This document shows positions 9,094 to 17,061 of a DNA stretch of 64,000 nt, piece by piece. Source of the DNA: Gammaproteobacteria bacterium (GTDB lineage Bacteria > Pseudomonadota > Gammaproteobacteria > Burkholderiales > Rhodocyclaceae). Positions within the stretch are counted from its first letter, which is position 1, and each line of letters opens with the position of its first letter. The stretch lies in the NCBI GenBank assembly GCA_018828385.1, contig JAHJVE010000012.1, positions 87,348 to 151,347 on the forward strand, written 5' to 3'. The translations under genes were made by a program, and so were the position numbers. Below the pieces are notes generated by a model. That model had not been told where the DNA came from, did no database searches, and saw only the letters and a list, made by a program, of their open reading frames with translations.

Positions 9094-9164
9094 GGTGTTC
9101 TCCTTCAGGAATGAAAGGGAACACCCATCCCTGGCGGGGAACTTGGGGTTCCCCGTTCGGGATG
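9094..9164 (-). ncRNA. Structured 5' leader, copy C
   Basis: Minus strand: hairpin CGGGGAAC...GUUCCCCG, then GGUGUUCCCUUU pairing with AAGGAGAACACC (one C-A mismatch, one G-U), an 8-base loop between them. This hides the whole ribosome site AAGGAG and the spacer to the ATG. It is the clearest of the five strong copies. Confidence 0.65.
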
Positions 9165-9364
9165 CTCCGCCGTGGACGGCAGAGCGGCTCGGCAACGTGC
9201 CAGGCGGCACGCGCAGGATGAAGGCCCACGGTTCTTGCGAACGGGGCCTTCGCTCGATGCCGATTGACCCGAAGATCGCGCGGCAGGACAGTGTTCAGCC
9301 GGGTGGCTGAACCAGACACTCGGCCAGGGACATGGCCGGACCCGACCGAAGTCGGGGATTCAAG

Positions 9365-9401
9365 AGGCAGGTAACGACTGCGACGCCAGCGAGGCTGGAC
9401 T
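9365..9401 (-). ncRNA. Two-hairpin repeated element, copy 2
   Basis: Minus strand: CCAGC-ctc-GCTGG, then CGUCGCAG-UCGUUAC-CUGC. It lies about 200 bases upstream of leader copy C. Confidence 0.5.
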
Positions 9402-9677
9402 TCAGGGTGGCCGAGGCCGCCGATGAAGGCTGTGCAGACACGATGTCCACAGAAAGCCCTTGCAGTATCGCGCTGGACTTATCCGGGATTCAAGACAGTG
9501 GTTTTGTTTGCCACACGCAAGCGTCGGGAATTCCGAGCTTCTTGGCGGGGTGCGAGCTTTGTGCGGGTAATGTGCCTTACCCACGGCGAGGCATGTGCGT
9601 GCCATCCAGATGGCACTAAACCGATGGTGGCAACGACCGGGAAAACAGAAAAGCGCTGATGGGTTTGCGCACCACGA
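9402..9677. other. Intergenic stretch, no convincing gene
   Basis: A 78-codon frame at 9423-9659 exists but is Arg-rich, without a ribosome site or recognisable fold. I treat the stretch as the seam between the leader cluster and the nrd operon. Confidence 0.4.
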
Positions 9678-9722
9678 CCACTACAGGTAGTGGCATCAAG
9701 TCATCGAAACACCGTATATAGT
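9678..9722 (+). promoter_or_regulatory. Tandem NrdR-like boxes
   Basis: Box 2 at 9709-9722 (ACACCGTATATAGT) matches the NrdR consensus ACACwATATATwGT at 12 of 14 positions. Box 1 at 9678-9691 (CCACTACAGGTAGT) matches at 10 of 14. The centres are 31 bases apart, about three helical turns, as is usual for NrdR pairs. They lie just upstream of the nrd promoter, so NrdR repression is expected. Confidence 0.7.
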
Positions 9723-9734
9723 ATATTTGCCTCC

Positions 9735-9764
9735 TTGACACCCCGAGTCTGTTAAGCCTAGACT
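9735..9764 (+). promoter_or_regulatory. sigma70-type promoter of the nrd operon
   Basis: A perfect -35 TTGACA (9735-9740), an 18-base spacer and TAGACT (9759-9764) as -10. The predicted start, near 9771, is just at the beginning of the riboswitch. Confidence 0.6.
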
Positions 9765-9767
9765 CGA

Positions 9768-9946
9768 TGCCGTTGATGGTTCCCTTCCGGGGATTAAAAC
9801 GGGAATCCGGTGCCGGACCGCAAGGTCTGAATTCCGGGGCTGCCCCCGCAACTGTAATCGGCGAGCGCTTCGCCAACACATGCCACTGGATGCGTCCGGG
9901 AAGGTAGGTGGAGCGCGCTGAACCGAGAGCCAGGAGACCTGCCGCA
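9768..9946 (+). promoter_or_regulatory. Cobalamin (B12) riboswitch
   Basis: It has the conserved blocks of the cobalamin aptamer in order: 'GGTTCCCTTCCGGGGATTAA', 'CGGGAATCCGGTG', 'GGGGCTGCCCCCGCAACTGTAA', 'TGCCACTGG', 'CCGGGAAGGT' and the B12 box 'GAGCCAGGAGACCTGCC'. It lies in the leader of a B12-independent reductase operon. Binding of adenosylcobalamin would be expected to lower expression, a logic known for class Ia nrd genes in Streptomyces. The expression platform lies between 9947 and 10132 and is not resolved here. Confidence 0.93.
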
Positions 9947-10132
9947 ACGAACTTTCTTTCATGGTTTTGGGGCGGGGTGTCCCTGACGAGAGGTTTATTG
10001 CGTGTCTTTCTTGCCGTTCGTTCGCCTGACCGATTCGACCACGGGTTCCCGCCCGCTGGCGTCGTGCTCGGTCGCGTCGAATGCCGGCCTGACGCAACGT
10101 CGATTCTCCGCCCCCCGATACGGAGAATCGCC

Positions 10133-12898
10133 TTGTCATCCAATGTCCTCAGCTTATCCACCGGCAGCGAAATCGCTGCCGCTGCCCTGCAAGTCATCCG
10201 CCGCAACGGCGCGGTCGTCACCTTCGACGCCGACAAGATCGCCGTCGCACTGACCAAGGCTTTCCTCGCCGTCGAAGGCAGCCAGAGCGCCGTTTCGTCG
10301 CGGGTCCGCGATGTCGTGGCGCACCTGACGCAAGCTGTCGTTCGTTCGCTGACCCGCCGCCTGCCGGATGGCGGCACGGTGCATATCGAGGACATCCAGG
10401 ACCAGGTCGAACTGGCCCTGATGCGCTCCGGCGAACACGATGTGGCACGGGCCTACGTGCTCTACCGCGAACGGCGGGCCAGCGAACGCTCGGTCGCCGA
10501 GCCGCTGGCCGGCGCGCCGCTGATCCATGTGCTGGATGGCGGCCAGCGCCGGCCGCTCGACCGCGCCGAACTGGCCGGCCTGTGTTCCGATGCCTGCGCC
10601 GGACTGGGCGATGCGGTGGACGCTGAAAGGGTGCTCGACAGCGCCATCCGCAATCTATACGACGGCGTGCCGCTGGCCGACGTGCATCAGGCGCTGATCC
10701 TCGCCGCGCGTACCTTGATCGAGCGCGAGCCGGCCTTCAACCAGGTCACCGCGCGCCTGCTGCTGGCCAGTCTGGGCCGCGAAGTGCTCGGCGAAGCGCG
10801 GTCGTTGAGCGAGATTGCTGCTGTCAACAGCGAATATTTGCCCAATTTCATCAAGCAGGGCATCGAAGCCGAACTGCTCGACCCGCGCCTCGCCACGTTC
10901 GACCTGCAGCGCCTGGCCGCTGCCTTGAAGCCGGAGCGCGACCTGCAGTTCGGCTACCTCGGTCTGCAGACCTTGTACGACCGCTATTTCCTGCATATCG
11001 ACGGCCGCCGCATCGAACTGCCGCAGATTTTCTTCATGCGCGTCGCGATGGGCCTGGCCTTGAACGAAATCGACCGCGAAGCCCGCGCCATCGAGTTCTA
11101 CGACCTGATTTCCAGCTTCGATTTCATGTGCTCGACGCCGACGCTGTTCAACAGTGGCACGATGCATTCGCAACTGTCGTCGTGCTACCTGACCACCGTC
11201 GCCGACGATCTCGAAGGCATCTACCAGTCGATCAAGGAAAACGCCCTGCTGCAGAAATACGCCGGCGGTCTGGGCAACGACTGGACGCCGGTGCGTTCGC
11301 TGGGGAGCCGGATCAAGGGCACCAACGGCCAGAGCCAGGGCGTGATTCCTTTCCTCAAGGTGGTCAACGACACGGCGGTCGCCGTCAACCAGGGCGGCAA
11401 GCGCAAAGGCGCGGTCTGCGCCTATCTCGAAACCTGGCACCTTGACATCGAGGAATTCCTAGACCTGCGCAAGAACACTGGCGACGAGCGGCGCCGCACC
11501 CACGACATGAACACCGCGAACTGGATTCCCGACCTGTTCATGAAGCGGGTTATCGACCACGGCGAATGGACGCTGTTCTCGCCGGTCGACGTGCCCGACC
11601 TGCATGAAAAGTTCGGCGCCGAATTCGAAGCAGCGTATGTCGCCTATGAAGCCAAGGCTGCCGCCGGGCAACTGAAGCTGCACAAGAAGCTGCCCGCCGT
11701 CCAGCTCTGGCGCAAGATGCTGACCATGCTGTTCGAGACCGGCCATCCGTGGATCACCTTCAAGGATGCCTGCAATCTGCGCTCGCCGCAGCAGCATGTC
11801 GGTGTCGTGCATTCGTCCAACCTGTGCACCGAGATCACGCTGAACACTTCGGACGAGGAAACCGCCGTCTGCAACCTCGGCTCGGTCAATCTGTTGGCCC
11901 ACCTCAAGGATGGCGCACTCGACCAGGCCAAGCTGGCGCGCACCGTGACCACCGCGCTGCGCATGCTCGACAATGTTGTCGACATCAATTTCTACGCGAC
12001 GCCCAAGGCGCGCAACGCTAACCTCCGCCACCGGCCGGTCGGCCTCGGTATCATGGGTTTCGCCGATTGCCTGTACGAACTCGGCCTGCCTTACGCGTCA
12101 ACCGCAGCGGTCGAATTCGCCGACCGGACCATGGAGGCCGTGTGCTATCACGCCTACGGGGCATCGACCGAACTGGCCCGCGAACGCGGCCGCTATTCCA
12201 GCTACCCCGGCAGCCTGTGGGCCCAGGGGATCCTGCCGCTCGATTCGATCCAACTGCTGGAAGAAGGGCGGGGCGGTCATCTGGAAGTGAACCGCGAATC
12301 CAGCCTCGACTGGGCCGGCCTTAAGGAGCGCATCGCCCGCCACGGCATGCGCAATTCCAACTGCGTCGCCATCGCGCCGACGGCGACCATCTCCAACATC
12401 GTCGGCGTCTCGGCCAGCATCGAGCCGACCTACCAGAACATCTACGTCAAATCCAACCTGTCCGGCGAATTCACCGTGGTCAACGAGGCGCTGGTCCGCG
12501 ACCTCAAGGCGCTCGATTTGTGGGACGAGGTCATGGTCGCCGACCTCAAGTACTTCGACGGTTCGCTGGCCCGTATTGAGCGTGTGCCGGATGAACTGAA
12601 GGCGCGCTACGCCACCGCTTTCGAGATCGACCCGGTGTGGCTCATCGAAGCGGCCGCCCGTCGCCAGAAATGGATCGACCAAGCCCAGTCGCTGAACCTC
12701 TACCTGGCGCTGCCTTCCGGCAAGAAGCTCGACGAAATCTACAAGCTGGCCTGGCTGCGCGGTTTGAAGACCACCTACTACCTGCGCACGCTGGGTGCCA
12801 GCCAGGCCGAGAAAGCGGGGGGCAGGGACGATGCCGTAACGTCGGAAGAACCGAAATTCTGTTCCATCGACAACCCCGAGTGCGAGGCCTGCCAATGA
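10133..12898 (+). CDS. nrdA: Class Ia ribonucleotide reductase, large subunit
   Basis: It reduces ribonucleoside diphosphates with the NrdB radical subunit. I choose the TTG at 10133, which has ribosome site 'ggagaa' five bases upstream; the track start at 9908 lies inside the riboswitch. That gives 921 residues. Visible parts are an N-terminal ATP-cone ('VIRRNGAVVTFDADKIAVAL'), 'LSSCYL' with the first redox Cys, 'NLCTEI' with the thiyl-radical Cys and Glu, 'AVCNLGS' with the second redox Cys, and the C-terminal shuttle cysteines 'PECEACQ'. All catalytic residues are present. It overlaps nrdD by four bases (ATGA). Confidence 0.95.
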   Translation: MSSNVLSLSTGSEIAAAALQVIRRNGAVVTFDADKIAVALTKAFLAVEGSQSAVSSRVRDVVAHLTQAVVRSLTRRLPDGGTVHIEDIQDQVELALMRSGEHDVARAYVLYRERRASERSVAEPLAGAPLIHVLDGGQRRPLDRAELAGLCSDACAGLGDAVDAERVLDSAIRNLYDGVPLADVHQALILAARTLIEREPAFNQVTARLLLASLGREVLGEARSLSEIAAVNSEYLPNFIKQGIEAELLDPRLATFDLQRLAAALKPERDLQFGYLGLQTLYDRYFLHIDGRRIELPQIFFMRVAMGLALNEIDREARAIEFYDLISSFDFMCSTPTLFNSGTMHSQLSSCYLTTVADDLEGIYQSIKENALLQKYAGGLGNDWTPVRSLGSRIKGTNGQSQGVIPFLKVVNDTAVAVNQGGKRKGAVCAYLETWHLDIEEFLDLRKNTGDERRRTHDMNTANWIPDLFMKRVIDHGEWTLFSPVDVPDLHEKFGAEFEAAYVAYEAKAAAGQLKLHKKLPAVQLWRKMLTMLFETGHPWITFKDACNLRSPQQHVGVVHSSNLCTEITLNTSDEETAVCNLGSVNLLAHLKDGALDQAKLARTVTTALRMLDNVVDINFYATPKARNANLRHRPVGLGIMGFADCLYELGLPYASTAAVEFADRTMEAVCYHAYGASTELARERGRYSSYPGSLWAQGILPLDSIQLLEEGRGGHLEVNRESSLDWAGLKERIARHGMRNSNCVAIAPTATISNIVGVSASIEPTYQNIYVKSNLSGEFTVVNEALVRDLKALDLWDEVMVADLKYFDGSLARIERVPDELKARYATAFEIDPVWLIEAAARRQKWIDQAQSLNLYLALPSGKKLDEIYKLAWLRGLKTTYYLRTLGASQAEKAGGRDDAVTSEEPKFCSIDNPECEACQ

Positions 12899-14946
12899 GT
12901 ACCAACGAACTGCAAGCGACCGTATCGGAAGCGATACCCCTGGTTTCCCCGTCGCTGCCGCGTCGCATCCTGCGTCGTGACGGTTCCGATGTCCCTTTCG
13001 AGGTCGAGCGCATCGCTTCGGCATTGGCTCGCGCCGGTGCCGCCAGCAGTGAATTCGATGTGGCCGAGGCGCAGTTGCTGACGGCTCGGGTGCTCAAGGT
13101 GATTCGCCACCGCTATGCCGATTCGGCGCCCACCGTCGAGCAGGTACAGGATATGGTCGAACAGACCCTGGTCGACGCCAACCACTTGCGGACATTCCGC
13201 GCTTACGTTGCCTATCGCGACCAGCACCACCGGCTACGCGAGGATCGCCGCACGCTGGTGGACGTCGCGGCCGCCATCGACGAGTACGTGGATCGCGCTG
13301 ACTGGCGTGTGCGGGCCAACGCCAACCAGGGGTATTCGCTGGGCGGATTGATCCTCAACGTGTCGGGCAAGGTGGTCGCCAACTACTGGCTGTCGCATGT
13401 CTATCCGCCGGAGATCGGCCAGGCGCATCGCGATGCCGACATCCACATCCACGACCTCGACATGCTCTCCGGCTATTGCGCCGGCTGGTCGCTGCGCCAG
13501 GTGCTGTTCGAGGGGTTCAACGGCGTGCCCGGCAAGCCCGAGGCCGATCCGCCCAGGCACTTCTCCAGCGCCCTCGGCCAGATGGTCAATTTCCTCGGCA
13601 CGCTGCAGAACGAATGGGCCGGAGCCCAGGCGTTCAGCTCCTTCGACACCTACTTGGCGCCTTTCGTCCGCAAGGACGGCCTCGGCTACGACGCCGTGCG
13701 CCAGGGCATGCAGGAATTCGTCTACAACCTCAACGTGCCGTCGCGCTGGGGTACCCAGACGCCGTTTACCAACCTGACCTTCGACTGGGTCTGCCCGGAA
13801 GACCTGCGCGACCAGGTGCCGGTCATCGGCGGCGCGGAAATGCCTTTCGCCTACGGTGAGCTACAGGCCGAGATGGACCTCATCAACCGGGCCTACATCG
13901 AGGTCATGAGTGCCGGCGACCGACGGGGCAGGGCCTTCACCTTCCCGATTCCGACCTACAACATCACCGAGGATTTCCCGTGGGAGTCGGACAACGCCGA
14001 GCGCCTGTTCGCCATGACTGCCAAGTACGGCCTGCCTTACTTCCAGAATTTTCTCAACTCGGACATGAAACCGAACCATGTCCGTTCGATGTGCTGTCGC
14101 CTGCAACTCGATCTGCGCGAGTTGCTCAAGCGCGGTAACGGTCTCTTCGGCTCGGCCGAGCAGACCGGATCTATCGGCGTCGTGACCATCAACTGCGCTC
14201 GTCTCGGCCATTTGCACGTCGGCGACGAGGCTGCGCTGATGGCCTGCGTCGACCGTCTCGCCGACATGGCGCGCGACAGCCTGGAGATCAAGCGCAAGGT
14301 CGTCCAGCGCCTGATGGACGACGGCCTCTTTCCCTACACCAGGCGCTACCTCGGCACTTTGCGCAACCATTTCTCGACCATCGGCGTGAACGGCATCAAC
14401 GAAATGGTGCGCAACTTCACCGCCGGTGCCGCCGATATTGCCAGCCCCGAGGGCCACGGGCTGGCGCTGCGTCTGCTCGACCGCTTGCGCGACCGGATGC
14501 GCGACTATCAGGAAACCACCGGCAACCTCTACAACCTGGAGGCGACGCCGGCCGAAGGAACCACCTACCGTTTCGCCAAGGAGGACAAGAAGCGCTGGCC
14601 CGGCATCCTGCAGGCCGGCACGGCGGACAAGCCGTATTACACCAATTCGTCGCAGTTGCCGGTCGGCTTCACCGACGACCCTTTCGAGGCGCTGATGCGG
14701 CAGGACGAACTGCAGACGCGCTACACCGGCGGCACCGTGCTGCATCTCTACATGCGCGAACGCATCTCGACCCCGGCCGCCTGCAAGCAGTTAGTGCGCA
14801 CGGCGCTGTCGCGTTTCCGGCTGCCCTACATCACGATCACGCCGACCTTCTCGATCTGTCCGAAACACGGCTACCTGGCCGGCGAGCACGAGTTCTGCCC
14901 GAAGTGCGATGACGAAATCCTCGCCCGGCGCGGCCACGCCCATTGA
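12895..14946 (+). CDS. nrdD: Class III anaerobic ribonucleotide reductase, large part lacking the glycyl-radical segment
   Basis: 683 residues from the ATG overlapping nrdA. It has an N-terminal ATP-cone ('ILRRDGSDVPFEVERIASAL'), the NRDD barrel with 'CAGWSLRQVLFEGF', 'SMCCRLQLDLRELLK' and 'GSIGVVTINCARLG', and C-terminal zinc cysteines 'CPKHGYLAGEHEFCPKC'. The protein stops shortly after the zinc knuckle. It has no RVxGY glycyl-radical motif, which class III enzymes normally carry after it. That motif is encoded by the next ORF, 26 bases downstream in another frame, so the enzyme appears to be made of two chains. Confidence 0.92.
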   Translation: MSTNELQATVSEAIPLVSPSLPRRILRRDGSDVPFEVERIASALARAGAASSEFDVAEAQLLTARVLKVIRHRYADSAPTVEQVQDMVEQTLVDANHLRTFRAYVAYRDQHHRLREDRRTLVDVAAAIDEYVDRADWRVRANANQGYSLGGLILNVSGKVVANYWLSHVYPPEIGQAHRDADIHIHDLDMLSGYCAGWSLRQVLFEGFNGVPGKPEADPPRHFSSALGQMVNFLGTLQNEWAGAQAFSSFDTYLAPFVRKDGLGYDAVRQGMQEFVYNLNVPSRWGTQTPFTNLTFDWVCPEDLRDQVPVIGGAEMPFAYGELQAEMDLINRAYIEVMSAGDRRGRAFTFPIPTYNITEDFPWESDNAERLFAMTAKYGLPYFQNFLNSDMKPNHVRSMCCRLQLDLRELLKRGNGLFGSAEQTGSIGVVTINCARLGHLHVGDEAALMACVDRLADMARDSLEIKRKVVQRLMDDGLFPYTRRYLGTLRNHFSTIGVNGINEMVRNFTAGAADIASPEGHGLALRLLDRLRDRMRDYQETTGNLYNLEATPAEGTTYRFAKEDKKRWPGILQAGTADKPYYTNSSQLPVGFTDDPFEALMRQDELQTRYTGGTVLHLYMRERISTPAACKQLVRTALSRFRLPYITITPTFSICPKHGYLAGEHEFCPKCDDEILARRGHAH

Positions 14947-14972
14947 CACCCCTACTGCGAAAGGAAGAAACC

Positions 14973-15152
14973 ATGTCTGAAACGAAATCCCAAGCACTCC
15001 TGAAAGACTCCGAACGCCAGCGCTGCGAAGTATGGACCCGCGTCATGGGCTACCACCGGCCGGTTTCCGAGTTCAACCCGGGCAAACAGAGCGAGCACGG
15101 CGAACGCCGGCACTTCGCCGAACCATGCCAGGCATCGGCTGCTTGTGTCTGA
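14973..15152 (+). CDS. nrdD: Separate glycyl-radical segment of NrdD
   Basis: 59 residues containing 'RCEVWTRVMGYHRPVSEFNPGKQSE'. The RVxGY...RPV..FN.GK pattern is that of the C-terminal glycyl-radical loop of class III reductases; the radical would sit on the Gly of 'VMGY'. It has its own ribosome site (aaaggaag). It is not reachable from nrdD by simple read-through, because the frame differs and stops intervene. It overlaps nrdG by eight bases. It presumably binds the large NrdD chain and is activated by NrdG, in the manner of spare glycyl-radical subunits such as YfiD for Pfl. Small ORFs like this may exist in other Betaproteobacteria. Confidence 0.8.
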   Translation: MSETKSQALLKDSERQRCEVWTRVMGYHRPVSEFNPGKQSEHGERRHFAEPCQASAACV

Positions 15153-15810
15153 CAGGAAAACCCTGGTGGTGGGCGGGCTGACGCCCTTCACCACCATCGA
15201 CTTCCCCGGCCGGCTGGCCGCCGTCGTCTTCTGCCAGGGTTGCCCGTGGCGCTGCGGCTATTGCCATAACCCGCACCTGCATTCGCCGCAGGGCAGGGAG
15301 CGGCCTTGGAGCGAAGTGCTCGACTGGCTGGAAATCCGGCGTGGCCTGCTCGACGGTGTGGTCTTCAGCGGCGGCGAACCGCTGCTGCAGCGCGGCCTAG
15401 GCGTCGCTCTCGGCGAAGTCCGGACGCGGGGCTTTGCCACCGCGCTGCATACCGCGGGCATCTACCCGGCGCGGCTGGCTGCCGTATTGCCGACACTCGA
15501 CTGGGTTGGTTTTGACGTCAAAGGGCCGTTCGAGGATTACCGCCGCATCACCGGTGCCGGCGACGGCGAAACCGCGCTTGCGGCCTTGGATATCTTGCTC
15601 AAGGCGGGAACGGACCACGAAATACGCTGCACCGTCGATACCGGGCTGCTGGATGCCGACGCGATTGCCCGGCTGGCCCGCCAACTGGCGGATCGGGGCG
15701 TCTCGCGGCTGGTTCTGCAGTCTTGCCGCCGTGCCGGGCAGCCGGCACAACTGCCCGAAGCACTGCTCGACGCAGCGGCGGCCTATCTGCCGCAGATCGA
15801 ATCGAGATAA
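15145..15810 (+). CDS. nrdG: Anaerobic ribonucleotide reductase activase, radical SAM
   Basis: 221 residues, GTG start overlapping the small NrdD ORF. The radical-SAM cluster motif CxxxCxxC is seen as 'CPWRCGYC' near residue 35, followed by 'FSGGEPLLQ' (GGE SAM-binding motif) and 'DVKGPFEDYRRITG'. It would use a 4Fe-4S cluster and SAM to generate the glycyl radical on NrdD under anaerobic conditions. Here the target Gly is on the separate 59-residue chain. Confidence 0.93.
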   Translation: MSDRKTLVVGGLTPFTTIDFPGRLAAVVFCQGCPWRCGYCHNPHLHSPQGRERPWSEVLDWLEIRRGLLDGVVFSGGEPLLQRGLGVALGEVRTRGFATALHTAGIYPARLAAVLPTLDWVGFDVKGPFEDYRRITGAGDGETALAALDILLKAGTDHEIRCTVDTGLLDADAIARLARQLADRGVSRLVLQSCRRAGQPAQLPEALLDAAAAYLPQIESR

Positions 15811-15849
15811 GCGGATCAATCCATTTCACAGAAAGAAAGCGCGTCAATC

Positions 15850-16974
15850 ATGAATGCACCATCGCCCAATGCCTTGTTCAATGACTGGGAGTTGCCGACA
15901 CCCACGGTCGACCCCGAAAAACAGGCAAAAACCGAAGTCGCCCGTAGCAGTTTTCCGGTGGCACCAGCTCTTGTCCCGATCAACGCCGCCGACAAGCGCA
16001 TCGTCAATGGCAAGGCCGACATCAACCAGCTCGCCCCGTTCAAGTACCCGTGGGCCTGGGAGTTCTTCCTGAAAGCCAACCGCAACCACTGGACGCCGCT
16101 GGAAATCGGCATGGCGCAGGACGTGCACGACTACCATCACAAGCTGAGCGGCGCCGAGCGCCACGTCTTCGAGAACGTGCTGGCATACCTGACGACTTCC
16201 GACATCCTGGCCATGCGCAACATCGGCCTGGCCGTCATGGAAAAGATGAGCGCGCCGGAAATCCAGATCTACCAGGCCCGCCAGGTCTATGAGGAGGCGC
16301 TGCATACCTGGACTTACCAGCACTGCATCGAAAGCCTGGGTATCGATCAGCAGGAAATCTACAACCGCTACCGCGTCGTGCCGGAAATCCACGGCAAGAT
16401 CGCGCTCGCCAACCGCCGGCTGGAAAAGGTGCTGCGCTCCGACTTCGACCTGACCGACCGCGCCAACCTGCACGAGTTCGCGCTGTCGTACTTCTTTTTC
16501 GCGGTGATTTTCGAAGGCTGCTGGTTCTACAACGGCTTCACGCCCGTCTTCGCGCTGCAACGGCGCGGCCTGATGAAAGGTGCTGCCGAGCAGCTGCAGT
16601 ACATCATGCGCGACGAGGTGCTGCACTGCGCCTTCGGCATCCGCGTCATCCGCGAACTGCTGATCGAGGAAAACCTGACCCTCGACCCGGCCGCGCTGCG
16701 CGAACTGTGGGATGAAGCCGAGGCGGCCGAAACCGCCTACGCCGGTTACATCCTGCGCGACCCCATCCTCGGCTACAACGCCGAACTGCACGTCGCCCAG
16801 TTCCGCTTCATCGCCAATCGGCGGGCCCGCCAGGTCGGCGTCGCCGAGCCTTTCCCCGGCGCCGAGAACGTCCTGCCCTGGCTCGACGAACAGGCCAACC
16901 TGCGTAAGGAGAAAAACTTCTTCGAAACGCGGGTCACCGAGTACCAGACGGGCGGGGCGCTGGCCTGGGAGTGA
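15850..16974 (+). CDS. nrdB: Class Ia ribonucleotide reductase, small (radical) subunit
   Basis: 374 residues. All di-iron ligands are present by alignment with E. coli R2: Asp in 'TTSDILAM', Glu and His in 'EEALHTWTYQH', Glu in 'IFEGCWFYNGF', and Glu and His in 'MRDEVLHCAF'. The radical Tyr is the Tyr of 'HTWTYQH'. The N-terminal residues 18-31 ('PTVDPEKQAKTEVA') come from a short repeat also found in clpV and both vgrG genes. This is the last gene of the nrd operon, 39 bases after nrdG. Confidence 0.95.
   Translation: MNAPSPNALFNDWELPTPTVDPEKQAKTEVARSSFPVAPALVPINAADKRIVNGKADINQLAPFKYPWAWEFFLKANRNHWTPLEIGMAQDVHDYHHKLSGAERHVFENVLAYLTTSDILAMRNIGLAVMEKMSAPEIQIYQARQVYEEALHTWTYQHCIESLGIDQQEIYNRYRVVPEIHGKIALANRRLEKVLRSDFDLTDRANLHEFALSYFFFAVIFEGCWFYNGFTPVFALQRRGLMKGAAEQLQYIMRDEVLHCAFGIRVIRELLIEENLTLDPAALRELWDEAEAAETAYAGYILRDPILGYNAELHVAQFRFIANRRARQVGVAEPFPGAENVLPWLDEQANLRKEKNFFETRVTEYQTGGALAWE
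15900..15940 (+). repeat. Protein-inserted short repeat, copy R4 (diverged)
   Basis: CCCACGGTCGACCCCGAAAA... resembles the copies at 54935 and 57782 over about 40 bases and is read in the same phase (PTVDPEKQAKT). It lies in the variable N-terminus of NrdB. Confidence 0.5.
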
Positions 16975-17025
16975 ATCCCACGTCCAAGCGGCTTGAGTAG
17001 TAGCGTCGGTTTCGCCCAAGAAAAT

Positions 17026-17051
17026 CCCCCATGGCCTTTCGGTCATGGGGG
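17026..17051 (-). terminator. Terminator of the DarB-like gene
   Basis: CCCCCATGGCC-tttc-GGTCATGGGGG forms an 11-pair stem (one G-U). On the minus strand it is followed by ATTTTCTT. It lies between the convergent nrdB and DarB-like genes and may serve both. Confidence 0.6.
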
Positions 17052-17061
17052 TGAAATCAAC

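Noticed and set aside
9423-9659. A 78-codon ORF beside the nrd promoter region
   Set aside because: Basic, unstructured composition, no ribosome site, and it lies in the seam between the element copy and the NrdR boxes.
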